A DNA stretch of 64,000 bases from positions 282,501-346,500 of the forward strand of contig CAJNDS010002120.1 of NCBI GenBank assembly GCA_905221605.1, given 5' to 3'. The translations under genes and the position numbers were made by a program. A model generated the notes under the pieces. That model did not search any database and was not told where the DNA came from. It worked only from the letters and a program-made list of their open reading frames with translations. The stretch comes from Symbiodinium natans. Lineage: Eukaryota; Sar; Dinophyceae; Suessiales; Symbiodiniaceae. Every line of letters starts with the position of its first letter. Positions within the stretch are counted from its first letter, which is position 1. Shown piece by piece: positions 41,624 to 54,000 of this stretch.

Positions 41624-42600
41624 TCACAAAAAGTCATGAACTTTGTTCGCAGATCGTGATGTGAAATTGTCCACACCCAAGAGCAAACTCTCCTTTTGCA
41701 AGGAGTCTTCAAGGGGTAACCTTGGGAAGAAACCGACAGATCCGTTGTGCTTAAACCCATGAAATGTCCACCGCAAGGCAAATCTTTCTGCACCTTCAGC
41801 CACCAGGTCAGCGTGAATACACCAGGGCAGCGTAGGGGGCAGCATAGAGGGCAGCATAGAGGGCAGCCAGGGCATCGGCTTCTCAGCGGCAAAGGCTGGC
41901 TCCCTCTGAAAATGCCTCGGTTCCATGGTCCGGAAAACGTCGGCGTTTTGCATCCCCAATAAGGGCAATTGCCAACTGAGCCTCAAGCAGGGTCTTGTAC
42001 CAAGATTTTCGATCCGAGTCACACCTCTGGGGCACTCCCAGCGGATCTGCAGTGTAAGGAGCTTCATCCAGAATTGCACAAGACTGAACTGTCACTCAGA
42101 GCTTAGAGACCACCGCCAAGGCGCAAACTCCTTGCCAGAGTCCCAGAAGGGCGGCTCCTCGACACTCAGCTGCGCTGCGCTGGACCTATCCCGACTTGAA
42201 AGACTCCCTGTCACCACCCAAGGCCGGGACCCAAAAGTTGTCAGGAAAGGCATGCCCAACGGGGTCCGAGCTGAAGTACCAGGCCTTGCAAATCTTTCCC
42301 TCTCATGGGATAACCAGCTGCTCTCATGATTCGGGACAAAGCGACGTGCAACAGCAGATACTGAAGCCGTACGCTGCCTTATCAGACATGCCTGGCTCAG
42401 GGCCCCGCTGCGTAGGGCGATGGGGGCTCGCCGTGCTGCAGTGCCGTCAGCATCTCCTCCACTCGACACTTTGGGGCTTGGGTGCAACCGGCATCCTCAA
42501 AGCTTGCCTGACAAGCGACTTTAAGTATGCCCCACTTCGGGCAAGTGGCATAAAAAGGCGGCCCGAAGAACAGCTTGTGTCGCAGATGCCTGGATCGAAT
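41624..42600 (-). other. Region with possible minus-strand exons, unassigned
   Basis: Three minus-strand stretches have protein-like composition: SFEDAGCTQAPKCRVEEMLT (about 42400-42530), RKSWYKTLLEAQLAIALIGD (about 41920-42020), and WTFHGFKHNGSVGFFPRL (about 41700-41770). They lie in different frames with no clear splice sites. A 15-bp GCAGCATAGAGG-type repeat sits at 41828-41872. I cannot assign a function. Confidence 0.2.
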
Positions 42601-42749
42601 TGTTGGGTTGACAAAATGCCAAGAAGTGATGCACACATCTTTGGCTCGACCGGCTACCTACCGAGACCCACACACTCCCAGCATGGCTGCACGGCCCGGT
42701 GCTTGTTTCTCCTGCGCGTGTCGAGGCTGCACAAGAGTAGATATGCAAC

Positions 42750-42880
42750 GGCTGGATTCCACCATTGTCTCCTCAGCGTTAAGCAACAGTGCTACAGCTA
42801 GATTCCGCCAGTGTCTCCTCAGCGTTAAGCAACAGTGCTACAGCTAGATTCCGCCAGTGTCTCCTCAGCGTTAAGCAATC
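42750..42880 (+). repeat. 46-bp tandem repeat
   Basis: CCTCAGCGTTAAGCAA recurs at 42771, 42817 and 42863. Confidence 0.85.
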
Positions 42881-43465
42881 GTGCTGGTATGTGCTGGTCG
42901 TAGTCGTAGAGTGATCGTATGAGTATCAATACCTGTATCAGTATTCATAGTCTTGGTATCAGACGTTGACTTAGTCTGAGCATCAGTAAGAGTATCAGTA
43001 TGGCAGTATTGCAGCAGTGCAGTGGAGTCCAGAACGCAACACAACACAGCACACACGGAACCCATCGAGCCTTCAAAAAACAGATTTGTCAGCTTCAGGA
43101 CTCGATTGGACCGCTTCCCCAACGAAAGTTCGTCCTCGCCGACTTTCAGGGCAAACATCGCGGCCTCTGCAAACGGCTTCAACCTATTAAACCCATATAT
43201 AACTCCTGTCCATCTATCTATCCATCTATCTACATATATATATATATATATCTATACCTTGCAGTCCCCATATGAAATGGAACAAAACAATGAACACTTC
43301 AGTATACTCCTTGGGGTCGGCTCTTTGGAGACTTCCGGGTTCGAGCTGACAGGAACTTGGAATTGCAAGTGATTCTCGAGGTTGTGCGAGATGAAAACTG
43401 GAGCAGTCGAAAACCGCAGAATGCTTTCCAGCAGGGACTCGTAGACCCTTTGGACCCGTCGAACC

Positions 43466-43565
43466 TCTTGGATTCTCTTGGGTTTTCTTGGTTTTCTTGG
43501 GTTCTCTTGAGTTCTCTTGGGGTCTCTTGGGTTCTCTTGGGTTCTCTTGGGTTCTCTCGGCTTTG
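43466..43565 (+). repeat. GGGTTCTCTT minisatellite
   Basis: About nine irregular 10-15-bp units (GGGTTCTCTTG, GGGTTTTCTTG). Confidence 0.8.
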
Positions 43566-44148
43566 GGACCTGTGGCTGATTCTCTGGGGTTTGATGGCTT
43601 TTGGGTTTCAAACTCATTACAAATACTTACAGAAGTAAGTGCAAAAATAAGTAAACACATGCATAAACACATAAATCATTACATGTCATTGAATTTTGAA
43701 CTGCTTCGTCCTGGTCTTTTAAGGGACTTTTACCAAATCGCATAAAACTGAGCGAGTGTGCGACCTTAGACATGATTCCGGGCTAAGGGTTGTGCGAGGA
43801 TATGGTTTTGCGTTCTGGGCTTTCGGCCATCTTGAGGCAGCGATGCAGTGAATTGATTCCATGAAGGCGCCTTGCTTCCCACTCCTAAGCTACGCAATAT
43901 GAAACTTTATATCACTTCTTCACTCCATCCAACTGCCACTCCAAGGAGTCCAATCAAGGAAAGGGCTCATGGTTCAAATCAACCACGTCCCAGCACTGGC
44001 CAAACGCCCGAGTTTGACAGCGATGACAGACGAAACATGTCGGGTCATACCGACTGTTTTTTGGTTCAAGGACGGGCGCCTCCAAGCGATGGCGAACGAG
44101 TTCAGCTGGCCTGGCAAAGCCACGCTGTACAGATCTTCGCAGTGTATA

Positions 44149-44263
44149 GGGTACTAGAGGATGGGATTAGGAGGACCCTTGGGGATATAGACCCTCTGAA
44201 TAAGATCCCTGTTTGAGAGAGGGTTCAGAAGGGTCCCCTCCCTAATACTACCTAAGAGGTACA
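44149..44263. repeat. Imperfect inverted repeat, possible MITE-like element
   Basis: GGATGGGATTAGGAGGACCC at the left pairs imperfectly with GGGTCCCCTCCCTAATACTA at the right; total about 115 bp. Confidence 0.45.
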
Positions 44264-44339
44264 CGCCATGGAACCCTGTAGAGGCCTTGATGGGCCTTGG
44301 GCATCGAACCCCTGGACTCAAACACCCGACAGCAGAATG

Positions 44340-44560
44340 GCGGAATTTCGACATGGCCTGGTGACAAGGTGAAAGTCATCCTCCAGGAAGAGCAGGTACT
44401 CCTGCTCTGACATGGCTCTAGAACAAGATTGAACCTGGGTCTGCAAGGCTAAGGGAGAAACGTCCGGCCATTTCGTAAGACAGGCAGACTCAAACCATTC
44501 GCATCTTTGCAAAACACTTTTGCAACACCGGCTGGGTATGATCGTTTGCGGCTTGTTTCT
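44340..44560 (-). CDS. Candidate exon with an EDD motif (glycosyltransferase-like?)
   Basis: The frame gives SVLQRCEWFESACLTKWPDV then SRAMSEQEYLLFLEDDFHLV. 'Y-L-L-F-L-E-D-D' resembles the metal-binding acidic motif of several GT-A glycosyltransferases. Only one short exon is visible, splice sites are not clear, and no partner exon was found. The family call is weak. Confidence 0.2.
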
Positions 44561-46034
44561 CGCTGAGTCACACCGGGAGCCGAGAATCCGAACATGCCTG
44601 GTCACATGCCACGGCGCAGGCTGCCATCGCAGCGCCTCTTTCAGAGCACGCCGAGCGTGCAACAGCTTTGCTTGGCTTATTGTCTAGGACTGCGCCGATT
44701 GCATCATGATCGGCAAGAAAAAACCCACCTGGATCTCCGAACTTTTGCCGCTTCCTGCGACTGGCCGAAAACTGAAGGCAAAACATTTATCTTGACAGAT
44801 GGGAAGCATGTTGCAGCATTTGACGCCCTTCATCGCCCTTCCCAAAGCGCAGCACATGCCTACTAGCCCTTTTGAAGAATGATGTCAATGTGCTCCCAAG
44901 TCCTGATGAAGGTCTCTGGCCAGGATGTCTCCGGCAGAAGCTCCAGGTCGAAAAGCTCCGCAAGCTGCGACACAGGGAATTCGGCGGCTTGAAACTTACG
45001 GCATTCCCTCAGTCACGCCAGTTGAAGGCGAGTTGTGCCTTGCGCCGCCAGCAAAGAACCTAAAAAGATCAGCCGCTGGGGAAGAAACAAATTCTCAGGA
45101 CCTCCTTACAAGGGATACTTCTGTCGCATCACCACGAAACATCACCTCCAACACTTCCTTATTCTCCGAATCTGCAGAATTTTTGACCAAAATTCTATGC
45201 AAATTTAGCCTGCTCATGCGATGCAGAGCAATGGACACGAAGTGAAATCAGCACGTCGGTCACATCAGAGTCACATCGGTTCCTTGGAGCCCGCGCTGTC
45301 TCCTCCAGGCCCGGAGGGCTCAAAAAGGCGATGAAGCGGCGCCGAGCCAGCTCGAGCCTCAAGAGATTCTCGAGAGGCTCGAGAGGGGAGAGGGGCCTTA
45401 AGAGAGCATGTCGTTCGACCAGAAGAAGTCCGCGGCGTTCACTGGGCTCTTAAGCATAGAAACCTAAAGCCTGAACTTGCAACTCTGGCGCCACAATGCC
45501 TCGCCAGGCACCTGCCCTCCGCTGATTTGATGGCACCGCTCTACTGTAGCGTACAGTCGCAAGGGTAGAGAGCGCATGAGCTTTGAGGACGTTGCAAACC
45601 ACCCTCATGGTACGACCTGGCAAGAAGCACGTGAGCGAGGTCACATCAGAGACCAAGAGGAAACGGGACTCAAGAACAAGAGCACGATTTGCTAGCTCAT
45701 CTCAGCGTCACCGGCTGGGCACCTCACTGCAGAGTGGACTGCAGGGTGCCTGCGCCCTCGCCATGCATCACACACAGGCAAAGGCCGACCGACCTCGATG
45801 TGACAGTTCGAGCAGAAAAGGTTTCACACAGGTCATCTTGCCAGGGTGGCGGTGGATGCTCTTGCCGCCTGCCAGGCTCCTGGCACAAGACAGACAGGTC
45901 TGGGGCAGTTGGGGTTATGCTCGTGGCGTCCGCTGCGCCTTCATCCAGATTCGATGCTCCGCTACCTGCCGGGCTCAAGTGTGAGTCGACAGCTTTGCGT
46001 GCATGCTCACCACAATGGGCTTCTCTGAAATCTT
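44561..46034. other. No recognisable gene
   Basis: Open frames on both strands around 45583-46066 overlap and have no domains. Confidence 0.45.
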
Positions 46035-46124
46035 GGGATGTTCCCCCCCTATACAAACAGTCCTAAATAGGGATTACAATAGTACTATAATCCCCTATTA
46101 TAGTATAAGGGGGGGGAACCTCCC
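46035..46124. mobile_element. MITE-like element, family B
   Basis: 90 bp. GGGATGTTCCCCCCCTATAC at the left, GTATAAGGGGGGGGAACCTC then CC at the right. The interior is palindromic (TAGTACTATAATCCCCTATTA). Confidence 0.72.
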
Positions 46125-46225
46125 AACTTAAGTCTGAGATCCTTCCTCGCGGTCATGCCACGGCTCCACACCAGTGTCGGCCTCAGAGAGGGCCCACAGA
46201 GCCATTTTTTTTTTTAAGAATCTCG

Positions 46226-46335
46226 ATATGGGGGTTTACGATGTTAGGGGGTACCTTATTGAGGTCCTGTAGGGGAAAATCCTACTAGTGGGGGTCTATT
46301 TTGGGGGTCCCCTCCTTTTTCGTAAACCCCCATAT
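46226..46335. mobile_element. MITE-like palindromic element, family A (best copy)
   Basis: 110 bp with perfect 16-bp terminal inverted repeats (ATATGGGGGTTTACGA at the left, its complement at the right) and a GC/T-rich interior without coding capacity. Confidence 0.8.
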
Positions 46336-46563
46336 TGCCTCATCCAGCTTTCATGGGCAAAACCCCAGGACAATGTATGCGAGTCTGTGTCAAGACACCT
46401 GAAGACAACTCTCCAATCCACAAGACAACAAGAAGTCCAACAAGAAGCCAGCCAGCGTCTGCCATGCCATCCGTTTCCTGGGCAGGGTCAATGAGTCGCT
46501 CTGTCCGGGGTACTGACACACAATGAGCTTACCAGCTGTTGTTGGCTCCATGCACGATGTATG

Positions 46564-46663
46564 NNNNNNNNNNNNNNNNNNNNNNNNNNNNNNNNNNNNN
46601 NNNNNNNNNNNNNNNNNNNNNNNNNNNNNNNNNNNNNNNNNNNNNNNNNNNNNNNNNNNNNNN
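46564..46663. other. Assembly gap (100 N)
   Basis: Exactly 100 N, a typical scaffold gap of unknown size, directly followed by a TG repeat. Confidence 1.
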
Positions 46664-46695
<32 letters not shown>

Positions 46696-46800
46696 CGTGT
46701 GCGTGTGCGTGTGCGCGGTGCGGGTGCGTGTGCTTGCGCGTGCGTGTGCGTGTGCGTGTGCGTGTGCGTGTGAGTTGTGTGTGTGTGTGGGTGGGGCTTG
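46664..46800. repeat. TG-rich microsatellite next to the gap
   Basis: (TG)n grading into (GTGTGC)n. Confidence 0.95.
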
Positions 46801-48289
46801 CACGTTTGCAAGCCCCCCCCCCTGGTTCGGCATCAACTCATCAAGGGTCACAGGGGATCGGGCGCGTCAGGGGCATGATCCTCACGACCGTCATTGCTCT
46901 TGGACTCTCGGGCCGCACCATCCCGATGATGACCACGTAACCAAGGACCCTGTTTGGGAGGGAAGCCTTTTCTCGTGCAACATCTGGCCCACCGTTGCCC
47001 CACTTGCTGCACCCGACCCTTTCAGGAATAAGGGATTTCGGCTGCTCACTGTTTCTGGATAGGGCCCCCTCTTTTCAGGCTGTACTCTTCCACCAAGTCT
47101 TTACTACCCTTGGGATGTGCTTGCCTTCTGTTTGTTCCCACCAAATGCCCCTTTCACTGGCCTCTCTACCTGCATGTGCCTCGTCTTGCACCCGCGTGCA
47201 CCCTCAGACTGTGCGTAGCATCTGCATACACTTGACCACGTCTCGCTGCCCAAAGCTTCCTTCATGCCGTGTCACATCCCACGAAGTCTGTCCTGCCCTC
47301 CCTCTGTCTCATTGGTCGTGTGTCGCGCGCGAAATGTCACGAATCTTGTCGCACCTCGTCGTTCAATTGCATCATGTGAAACGGCTCGTGGTTCGCGTAT
47401 GTTTTGAAAATTGTGTTTCGTATTGCTTCGCTACTGTAACCCCCTCCCCCTAATATTCACCTATTCCCTACCCCCAATATTCTTCCCATACACTCGAATA
47501 TAACTATAGTGGGAGAATTCGAAATTAGGTGCAAGGGGGGTTAATAGTCAGGGGAAGGGATTGTTCCCGCCACTCTGCACTCTGCTCAAACAACTCACTG
47601 GCCTGTCATTCATTTCAAGATAAGTTGCCGCGAGAGCCGGCCGGTCAAACGCCGAAGCCAGCGCAAATCCAGGACCTGAGGAATTTCACGCAGAGAGGCA
47701 AATGTAAGTGCAACTATAGTTTTCGGCCATAGCGATTCGACCCTCGACACCTGAACGGAGTGAGTATACAGTAGTATACAGTAGTTCAACACTGATCCAA
47801 CTGGGCTGCGGTGTTCATCCCTGGTCCCATGGGAGCCACGCGCCGGGCCACCAGCCTTCGCCTCGACCGTAGACGGAGCAGTCCTCATGGAGATGCGGAG
47901 CATTGTGCCTATATGGAGAGACCAGCTACAATTTTTAAACCAATCGGTTTGCAGGAAAGCACCGCGCATTCGAATCCTCTGTCTATCATCGACCCAAGCG
48001 CATTTAACTTCGATCGGTGCCCACTTTCGCATCCCGTCCAGCACGCCAGCAACTCCCAGTGCCCCCATCGCCGGGGCCACCATCGAGCTCTCGAGTGTGA
48101 GCAAGGTGTGCAAGGCCTTTCGACAGAGACCCTACTTGCCGGCCTGAAAACGAAACCCGTCTAGAAGCAATCCAAAAGTGCAAAACACAACGCATCGAAA
48201 GAAGACTTGAATCCGATGCGGGCACCGTGTCAAGCAGCGAGTCTGGAGCGTCGTGGGCTTCCCACCTGTGCTCAACATGAAATATCCCC
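46801..48289. other. No recognisable gene
   Basis: Anonymous. GTATACAGTA is duplicated near 47766-47785. Confidence 0.45.
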
Positions 48290-49255
48290 GACACACACAC
48301 ACACACACACCTCCCACCTGTGATGAACACAGAAGAAATCCCCGACACACACCTCACCCACGCACGCACGGAGGAACACACGCACTCTCGCGCGCGCGCA
48401 CACACACACACACGCTTACTTACTTGCATACTTGCTTAACTGCTTACTTATTTACTTGCTTGCTTACTTACTTACTTGCTTTGACACACACTTGGATTCC
48501 AATGCAACGACAAAGAGCTACGGATCATGGAAATGACCGGCGCCCTATTGCGCACAAAAACCCACCCCACCCACTTAGAGCCGAGAAGCAAGCTTAAAGC
48601 GAAGGCAACACAGTATGGTACCAGCACAGCTTCTACTGTCATGCTGTCACGAGTCACAAGGTAATTTTTGCAGGTACACACCAGTCTTCCACCATAGTGG
48701 AGGGATTCGTTGGCACAGGTACCATCATGGGCCTGTGCCTCTGAAATGTAACTATGATGTTTTTGATGCTTCTGAAGCCCATGGGAGTGGCGGCATTCGT
48801 ACATATGCTAGGATGTTCCCCACACACACACACACACACACAAACACCCGCCCGCCCGCGCGCACGTGCGAACGCGCACACGGACGCGCAATCTCGCACG
48901 CACACGCAAATGCCAAGGTGCAGACGCAGCACAATGCCCACACACAAGCATGCGCACACACGTGCAAACGTGCACACGTGCACACACGCACGCACGTGCG
49001 CCATGCGCATCCGTACACACCCGCACACATGCACTTACCCGCGCATGTGCCCGCTCACACCTGGATTTCTTGCGCACTCCTGTGCACACTCATGCGCAAC
49101 CGCGCACAACACGTATACCCACACGCACCCGTGTGGATGCACCTGAGCATACCCGCTCACACACACGTGCACACGCGAACACCCACACCCACACCCACAA
49201 CATCCACGTGCCCACACACCGATGCACATTGCACACACACACACACACACATCAG
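48290..49255. repeat. CA-rich alternating repeats
   Basis: (CA)n at 48294-48310, 48397-48412, 48822-48841 and 49234-49251. A CTTA/CTTG tetranucleotide run lies at 48413-48482, and a long irregular CACACGCA-type stretch at 48843-49233. 48483-48820 holds no recognisable gene. Confidence 0.85.
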
Positions 49256-49635
49256 TCTTTCTTGCTTTGCTCCGAGGCCAAGACAGCAGAAGTACCACCT
49301 GAGAGAGGCATGGGTTGCTTGAAAATCCGAGGATGCAAGAGGACTGTCTCGATGATGACAGGCTGTCTTAACAATGTACCCAAATGCTCTTTCTCAGTCT
49401 CCGGGCGGTAAGAGCAGTGAAGACTCCGGGGACACAGCTGGCAATGAGGTCCGAGTCCTGACGTACGGAAGGTTGGGAACCGAATTGGTGCATCGATATA
49501 ACTACTTGAAACTGACTGCATCAGAAGATGCAGAATGACCACTGAGGATTGTGTACTGTCCGTTGGCCTCTGTCTGCTCCTCCTGCAATCCCTGCAACGC
49601 ACACGAGCTCACGCAAACGAACATGTACAAACGAA

Positions 49636-49690
49636 CGCGCGCGCACACACACACACAACCACAAACACAAACACAAACACCAACACAAAT
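49636..49690. repeat. CA/ACAAAC microsatellite
   Basis: (CA)n followed by (ACAAAC)n. Confidence 0.9.
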
Positions 49691-49699
49691 TCAAACGAA

Positions 49700-51779
49700 A
49701 AATGTGTCAAGAGTCGATGGATGCCCTGCCTGATGGATCGTGAAGGCGGCGGCATACAAGTGCGGCCTCGTTGTTCTCTTCTCCAAACCATGCAGGAACC
49801 GGCCATGTCCACTTCACTCGCATTTTTCGCTAAATTGGCTCGGAGATCACGAGCCGACCCTAAACCTCTTCGGAATAGCTCTGGAAGCCGGTGTGGGCTG
49901 CCGACGGAATCTTGCGGGCAAAATCCCAGCAGCGGCCCGCAGACGCTAAACCTTGGGCAGGTGCGCAATCCACAGCTGGGACACGAAAGCCGGCAATCCA
50001 GGCGAGGGGATGTGCAGGTGAGAACGAACCCAGGCTTCCCTGGCTCCAGGAGCGAAATGTCGCTTCAGTCAGTATTTGGTAGCCTTGCCGGGGGACCACG
50101 TGAGACATTAGCACCAGGCACGTGCCAAAAGGCGAGAGATTGAAGTGGGCCAGGGCCACGTCTAGGGGCGAAATGAACACCGTTGAAGAATAGAAAATCG
50201 CCGCACTGTACCATATGATGCATTCTTCTATAACTCTATGAAAGTATATGAACCATAAGCATTGTAAGGTTCATTTTCGTCGACAATTCCAGCTGGAGAC
50301 CAATCCTGGATCCAATGAGTCTTCGAGGTGCGTCTGCCAACCCCCGACATGCAGGCGAAAGGTGGAAGGCGGACATTGCAGGACCAGAGCTCTAGCTCTA
50401 AGGCAGCTTTAAGACACGTCAGCACCATTCACTCACTGATTCATTCAAGTCATTCATTCGCTCTTTTGGTCACATTCACTCCTGACCGCTTGCGTGAGTC
50501 TTGCCTTGCAGATGCGTGCTGAGGCTCGCAACCCTATCAAGAAGGATGCCTCACTCTTGAGCTGGGCTCTCACAACACGCGGGCAGACGAGTCTAGGGCC
50601 TAACACCCCCGATGGGCCTAGCCAGGCTTGCCTCCCAGCGAACTGCCAAAAGCACGCGAAACATAGAGATTCACAACCACCCTAAACCCTAAACCCTAAA
50701 CCCTAAACCCTGCCTCACTCAACAAAGGGCATGATAGGTGTTGTGTGCGGGCCTCGCCGCCCGAAGGTTGTAATGTTCATACTGCCGGGGGTTCCCTTGT
50801 CTAGTCTCGGGAGTCCCATCTTAATCCGAGGGCGATTCATCTCAGGTGTTTTTTTCCTAGCCCGGGGCAGTGTCGGGCTGTTCTGCTCGGCTTTCGGTGC
50901 AGGGGGATTGCTGGGTAATGGCGAACAATGGTGGGCAACAGTGGGCCTGGGTGGGGTGTGGTGGTGTGAATGGTGGGAGTCGCGGGGCAATGGTGGCAAC
51001 GGAAGGTGGGTCACGATGGTCTGGAGGAAATGGTAGGTACTGAGTGTTGTTGGGAATGGTGGGTAGGAAGGGGGAATGGCGGTTGCATGGTGACCAACAT
51101 CCCTTCTCCACAGATCCCGACGACACCCCCAAAACTGCCAAACCCTCGCATGAAGTATGCCTCATGGTGAGTTGACTGCTCTCTTCTGAGTGCCCGCGCT
51201 GAGCCATGCACTGGCCCCGAGCTGGCTCGGCACCTGACATCTTCACGTTTCCCAAATGGTCTCCAAAAGGTTCGAGTTCGAGAAGGTCCACAAACGGGGC
51301 TAACCACGTGCCAGCCTTGCGCTAGCAATTTGCTATGCCCAACATCGCAAATCAGGACGGCATGACACTCCCATTCCAGTGACCCAGAGGGCCACAGCGA
51401 CACCTTGCATGCAAAAAAGGTGCTCCTCGAGATGTTGGACAGAAGCTCTGGCAACTTGCATCAACAGCCAAGCACGAGAACAAGTCAGAGCATTGCGTCT
51501 ACTGCTGTTTGCAACATGACAGCTTTGAGCTCGCGGCACTGGCTCCCATTGGCCAAGAGGCTGGGTAACCATTCGTCAGTACAACATGATGCGGTCATCG
51601 CGATCATCGCGATCCGTCTGCGGATCTTGCCGCTTGGAGTCGCAAGCTGACTCTGGAGCAAGTTGTGTGTTGTGCATCATGCCAGCAAGATGCTTCCATT
51701 CAACTTCAGTGGCCGACAGAAAGGAGGGGTGGTTTGTAGATCGTATGTGCTGTGTCCTTTGTTTCTTCCTACAAACAGC
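49700..51779. other. No recognisable gene
   Basis: Anonymous apart from one telomere-like array. 50920-51070 is a G-rich tract of GGTGGG-like runs. Confidence 0.45.
50681..50712. repeat. Telomere-like array, CCCTAAA strand
   Basis: Four units. Confidence 0.92.
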
Positions 51780-51990
51780 ACCCCTAAATGCGGCGCCAGA
51801 TATGCTAGTTTGCGAGCAAACTTGAAATCAAGCTGTGTCAGCAGGGAGCGCAGTGCGTCAACGAACTCGTCCAGGAGCGTGGACGGGTGATTCTTTTCAG
51901 CATATTCAGCATGACTCGCTCCGTGCTTGCCACATAGCCACTGGAACGCAAACCTGTCCCGATTCTCGACATCATGCCCCCAAACCGGAA
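51780..51990 (-). CDS. Candidate exon, unknown function
   Basis: Reads ENRDRFAFQWLCGKHGASHA then TLLDEFVDALRSLLTQLDFKFA. The amphipathic helical pattern looks like real coding sequence. There is no recognisable domain and the boundaries are undetermined. Confidence 0.22.
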
Positions 51991-52370
51991 GACCTGACAC
52001 GGATCTACTCTCAGAGGTGGCGATGCGCGAAGCTGGCTGTTCATCCTTTCTAGCTGAGCACAAACCCTGCTTCTACATAGGGAACGCCTTGAATCCACAT
52101 TGCAGAGCTTCTTCGAGTTACAATGAGAATGCTGCTGCTGCTGCAGGTAGGAAGCCATGCAGCATGGCTGAAGAACAGGACCTAACCGCTAACAGGGTCT
52201 GTGCCTGGCCTTGGGATCCAGAACAAGTATCACACCCCGCGCACTGGATGCAACTAAACGGAAATCTTCAAAATCCCACGTGCCTGCCAGGGGCTGCGAG
52301 CCAACAGAAGCAAGTCAGTACACAACATATCACAACATCAGACTAAACTCCGACTCAGCCACGCTGGCCC

Positions 52371-53220
52371 TCACGTGGGGCTCTCATCAGGTGGGGGCGG
52401 ATCCTGCTGAAGGGATGCCATTAAGTCGTTGCTCAGTTTCGGCGACTGGTCAGGTGGAGGCATATTGGGGCCATCTCCCTGGCCAGCGACTTTCTCCACC
52501 TTGATAGGTGTGATGGGCGCCACGAGGGGCTTTGTGGGTTTGTCGCTGGGCTTTTCGCTGGGCGAGTCGCTGGGCTTTCCAGGCTGCGGGGTCTGTGGGC
52601 CTGGGGCGGTCAGCAAGTCGAAGGGCCTTGGATCTTGGATGCCCTCCTCAATGGTGGCCAGCGGCCTGGGATCTTCAAGGGGCTGCGATGGTGGGGGGTA
52701 GGACATGATGTCGGGGCTCACCGCGCCATTGCTTGCTGCTGATGGGAATGGTGGGGGGTGCCAGGGCGCTGCAGCCGGGTCCAGGCCATGCACCGGTACC
52801 GGCAATGGGTGTGGGGCATGTGGATGCGCATGTGGAGGTGGCAGGGTGTGCGGGTGGTGTGCAGGGTGCGGGTGACGGTATGCTGGCCGGGCTGCTGGAA
52901 CGTCGTAGGGATGATAAGCGGGGCTGGTGCGGTCATAGGCATCATACTGGTTGGGGTTCGGTGGCGGATTTGTGGCGAGCGCAGGTCCTTCCCTATGAGG
53001 CGCCGTGGCTCTTTGCACCCTTTGGACTGCAACAGTCACCAGACGTTCATAGCCTGGGATGATTGGGGGCGGAGGGGTTTGCCCAACCGTGCCATCGGTC
53101 CACTGGTATGTCAGCGGTCCATCCACATACTCGGGATATTCAGGTGGCACGGCTTGCGGGTGCGGCAAGGGCAAGGGTGGCGCATGGTGTGCCGGTGCCG
53201 GCTGCCAACCAAGGTCAGGC
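52371..53220 (-). CDS. Proline/histidine-rich protein, probable terminal exon
   Basis: The frame is open over about 280 codons to a TGA at 52371-52373. A good acceptor (pyrimidine-rich tract then CCCAG) precedes it at 53221. The sequence is Pro-rich (QAVPPEYPEYVDGPLTYQW, PPPPIIPGYERL, a His/Pro block HPHPAHHPHTLPPPHAHPH, KPSDSPSEKPSDKPTKPL) and ends DLMASLQQDPPPPDESPT. It looks disordered, with no domain I can name. It may be the 3' exon of the gene whose CCCH exon lies at 53570-53666. A long C-rich open frame could be fortuitous, but the splice signal and the Tyr-containing segments support coding. Confidence 0.45.
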
Positions 53221-53569
53221 CTGGGCTTGGGGGCAGAAGCACACAGATGACAAGCACGAGCCCCAGAGAAGCAATGTGCGCTTAGGTCGTTCTGAGGATG
53301 CCACATGTGTGAAACAGCATCGGCCGAGTAGTAGTCCTCCGCATGTTCGCCAGCCTCCGGATGTCGGAACAGCTCAGACTAAGGCGAACTGCCTGTTGCA
53401 AGCCCTGTCACATGCTCCCAATGGGCTGCCAAACAGCAAACAATAAATCTATCTAGTCATATGATCATAGAATAACAACTATAACAACAGAATGTAGGCA
53501 ATCTAGTGATATGGTGATATCATGAATGTCTTGACACAATACCATCAGACTTGTAGGCATCCATCCGGC

Positions 53570-53666
53570 CTTTTTCTTCTTATTCTTCTTGTTTTTTCGC
53601 TTCCGCTTCTCGTGCTCGTAGTGGCAAAATTCACATTCGTACCCATTCAGACACCTGCATAGGCAA
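53570..53666 (-). CDS. CCCH zinc-finger exon (C-terminal half of a finger)
   Basis: After an acceptor TATGCAG at 53667 the frame reads CLNGYECEFCHYEH followed by a strongly basic run (EKRKRKNKKNKKKKAGW). C-x5-C-x2-C-H followed by a Lys/Arg tail is the second half of the C3H1 finger common in alveolate RNA-binding proteins. The first half of the finger should be in an upstream exon that I could not place. The downstream boundary is near 53570. The flanking Pro-rich exons on the same strand fit such proteins. Confidence 0.4.
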
Positions 53667-53829
53667 AACAGCACTACGCAACTGCGAGCAAAAAGGGCGT
53701 GAATGACAGCGCACAGTCAAGCCAAGGCCTGTTTCGCGGAAAGAAGCAGCATCTTTTGCAGCTCCCATTGTCGTGAAAAGCTGATCCCAGTGACCTTCAT
53801 GCAAAAAGCAGATGGGACGGCCACGGCCT

Positions 53830-54000
53830 GCTGTCCCCATGAAATCCATGAAACAATGAGATCATATCCTCAGATGCATTCAACCCGTCAGTACCAAAAG
53901 AGCGTTGAGCCGCGGGCGGGTGTTCCGCCCCAGGTGGCGGCTTGGGTGCATTCTCGACGGTCATGCCGGCAGCTGCCAGCAACGCCTGTGGCATGCGGCT
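53830..54000 (-). CDS. Candidate exon between the proline-rich and CCCH exons
   Basis: Reads RMPQALLAAAGMTVENAPKP then PPGAEHPPAAQRSFG. It is amphipathic then Pro/Ala-rich, on the same strand and between the better-supported exons. The boundaries are not determined. It may be chance. Confidence 0.2.

Noticed and set aside
43226-43672. Pro/Arg/Glu-rich minus-strand frames (REPKRTQENP repeats)
   Set aside because: Translation of the GGGTTCTCTT minisatellite.
46523-47062. Open frames across the N run
   Set aside because: Frames contain 34 unknown residues from the gap and Val/Cys repeats from TG microsatellite.
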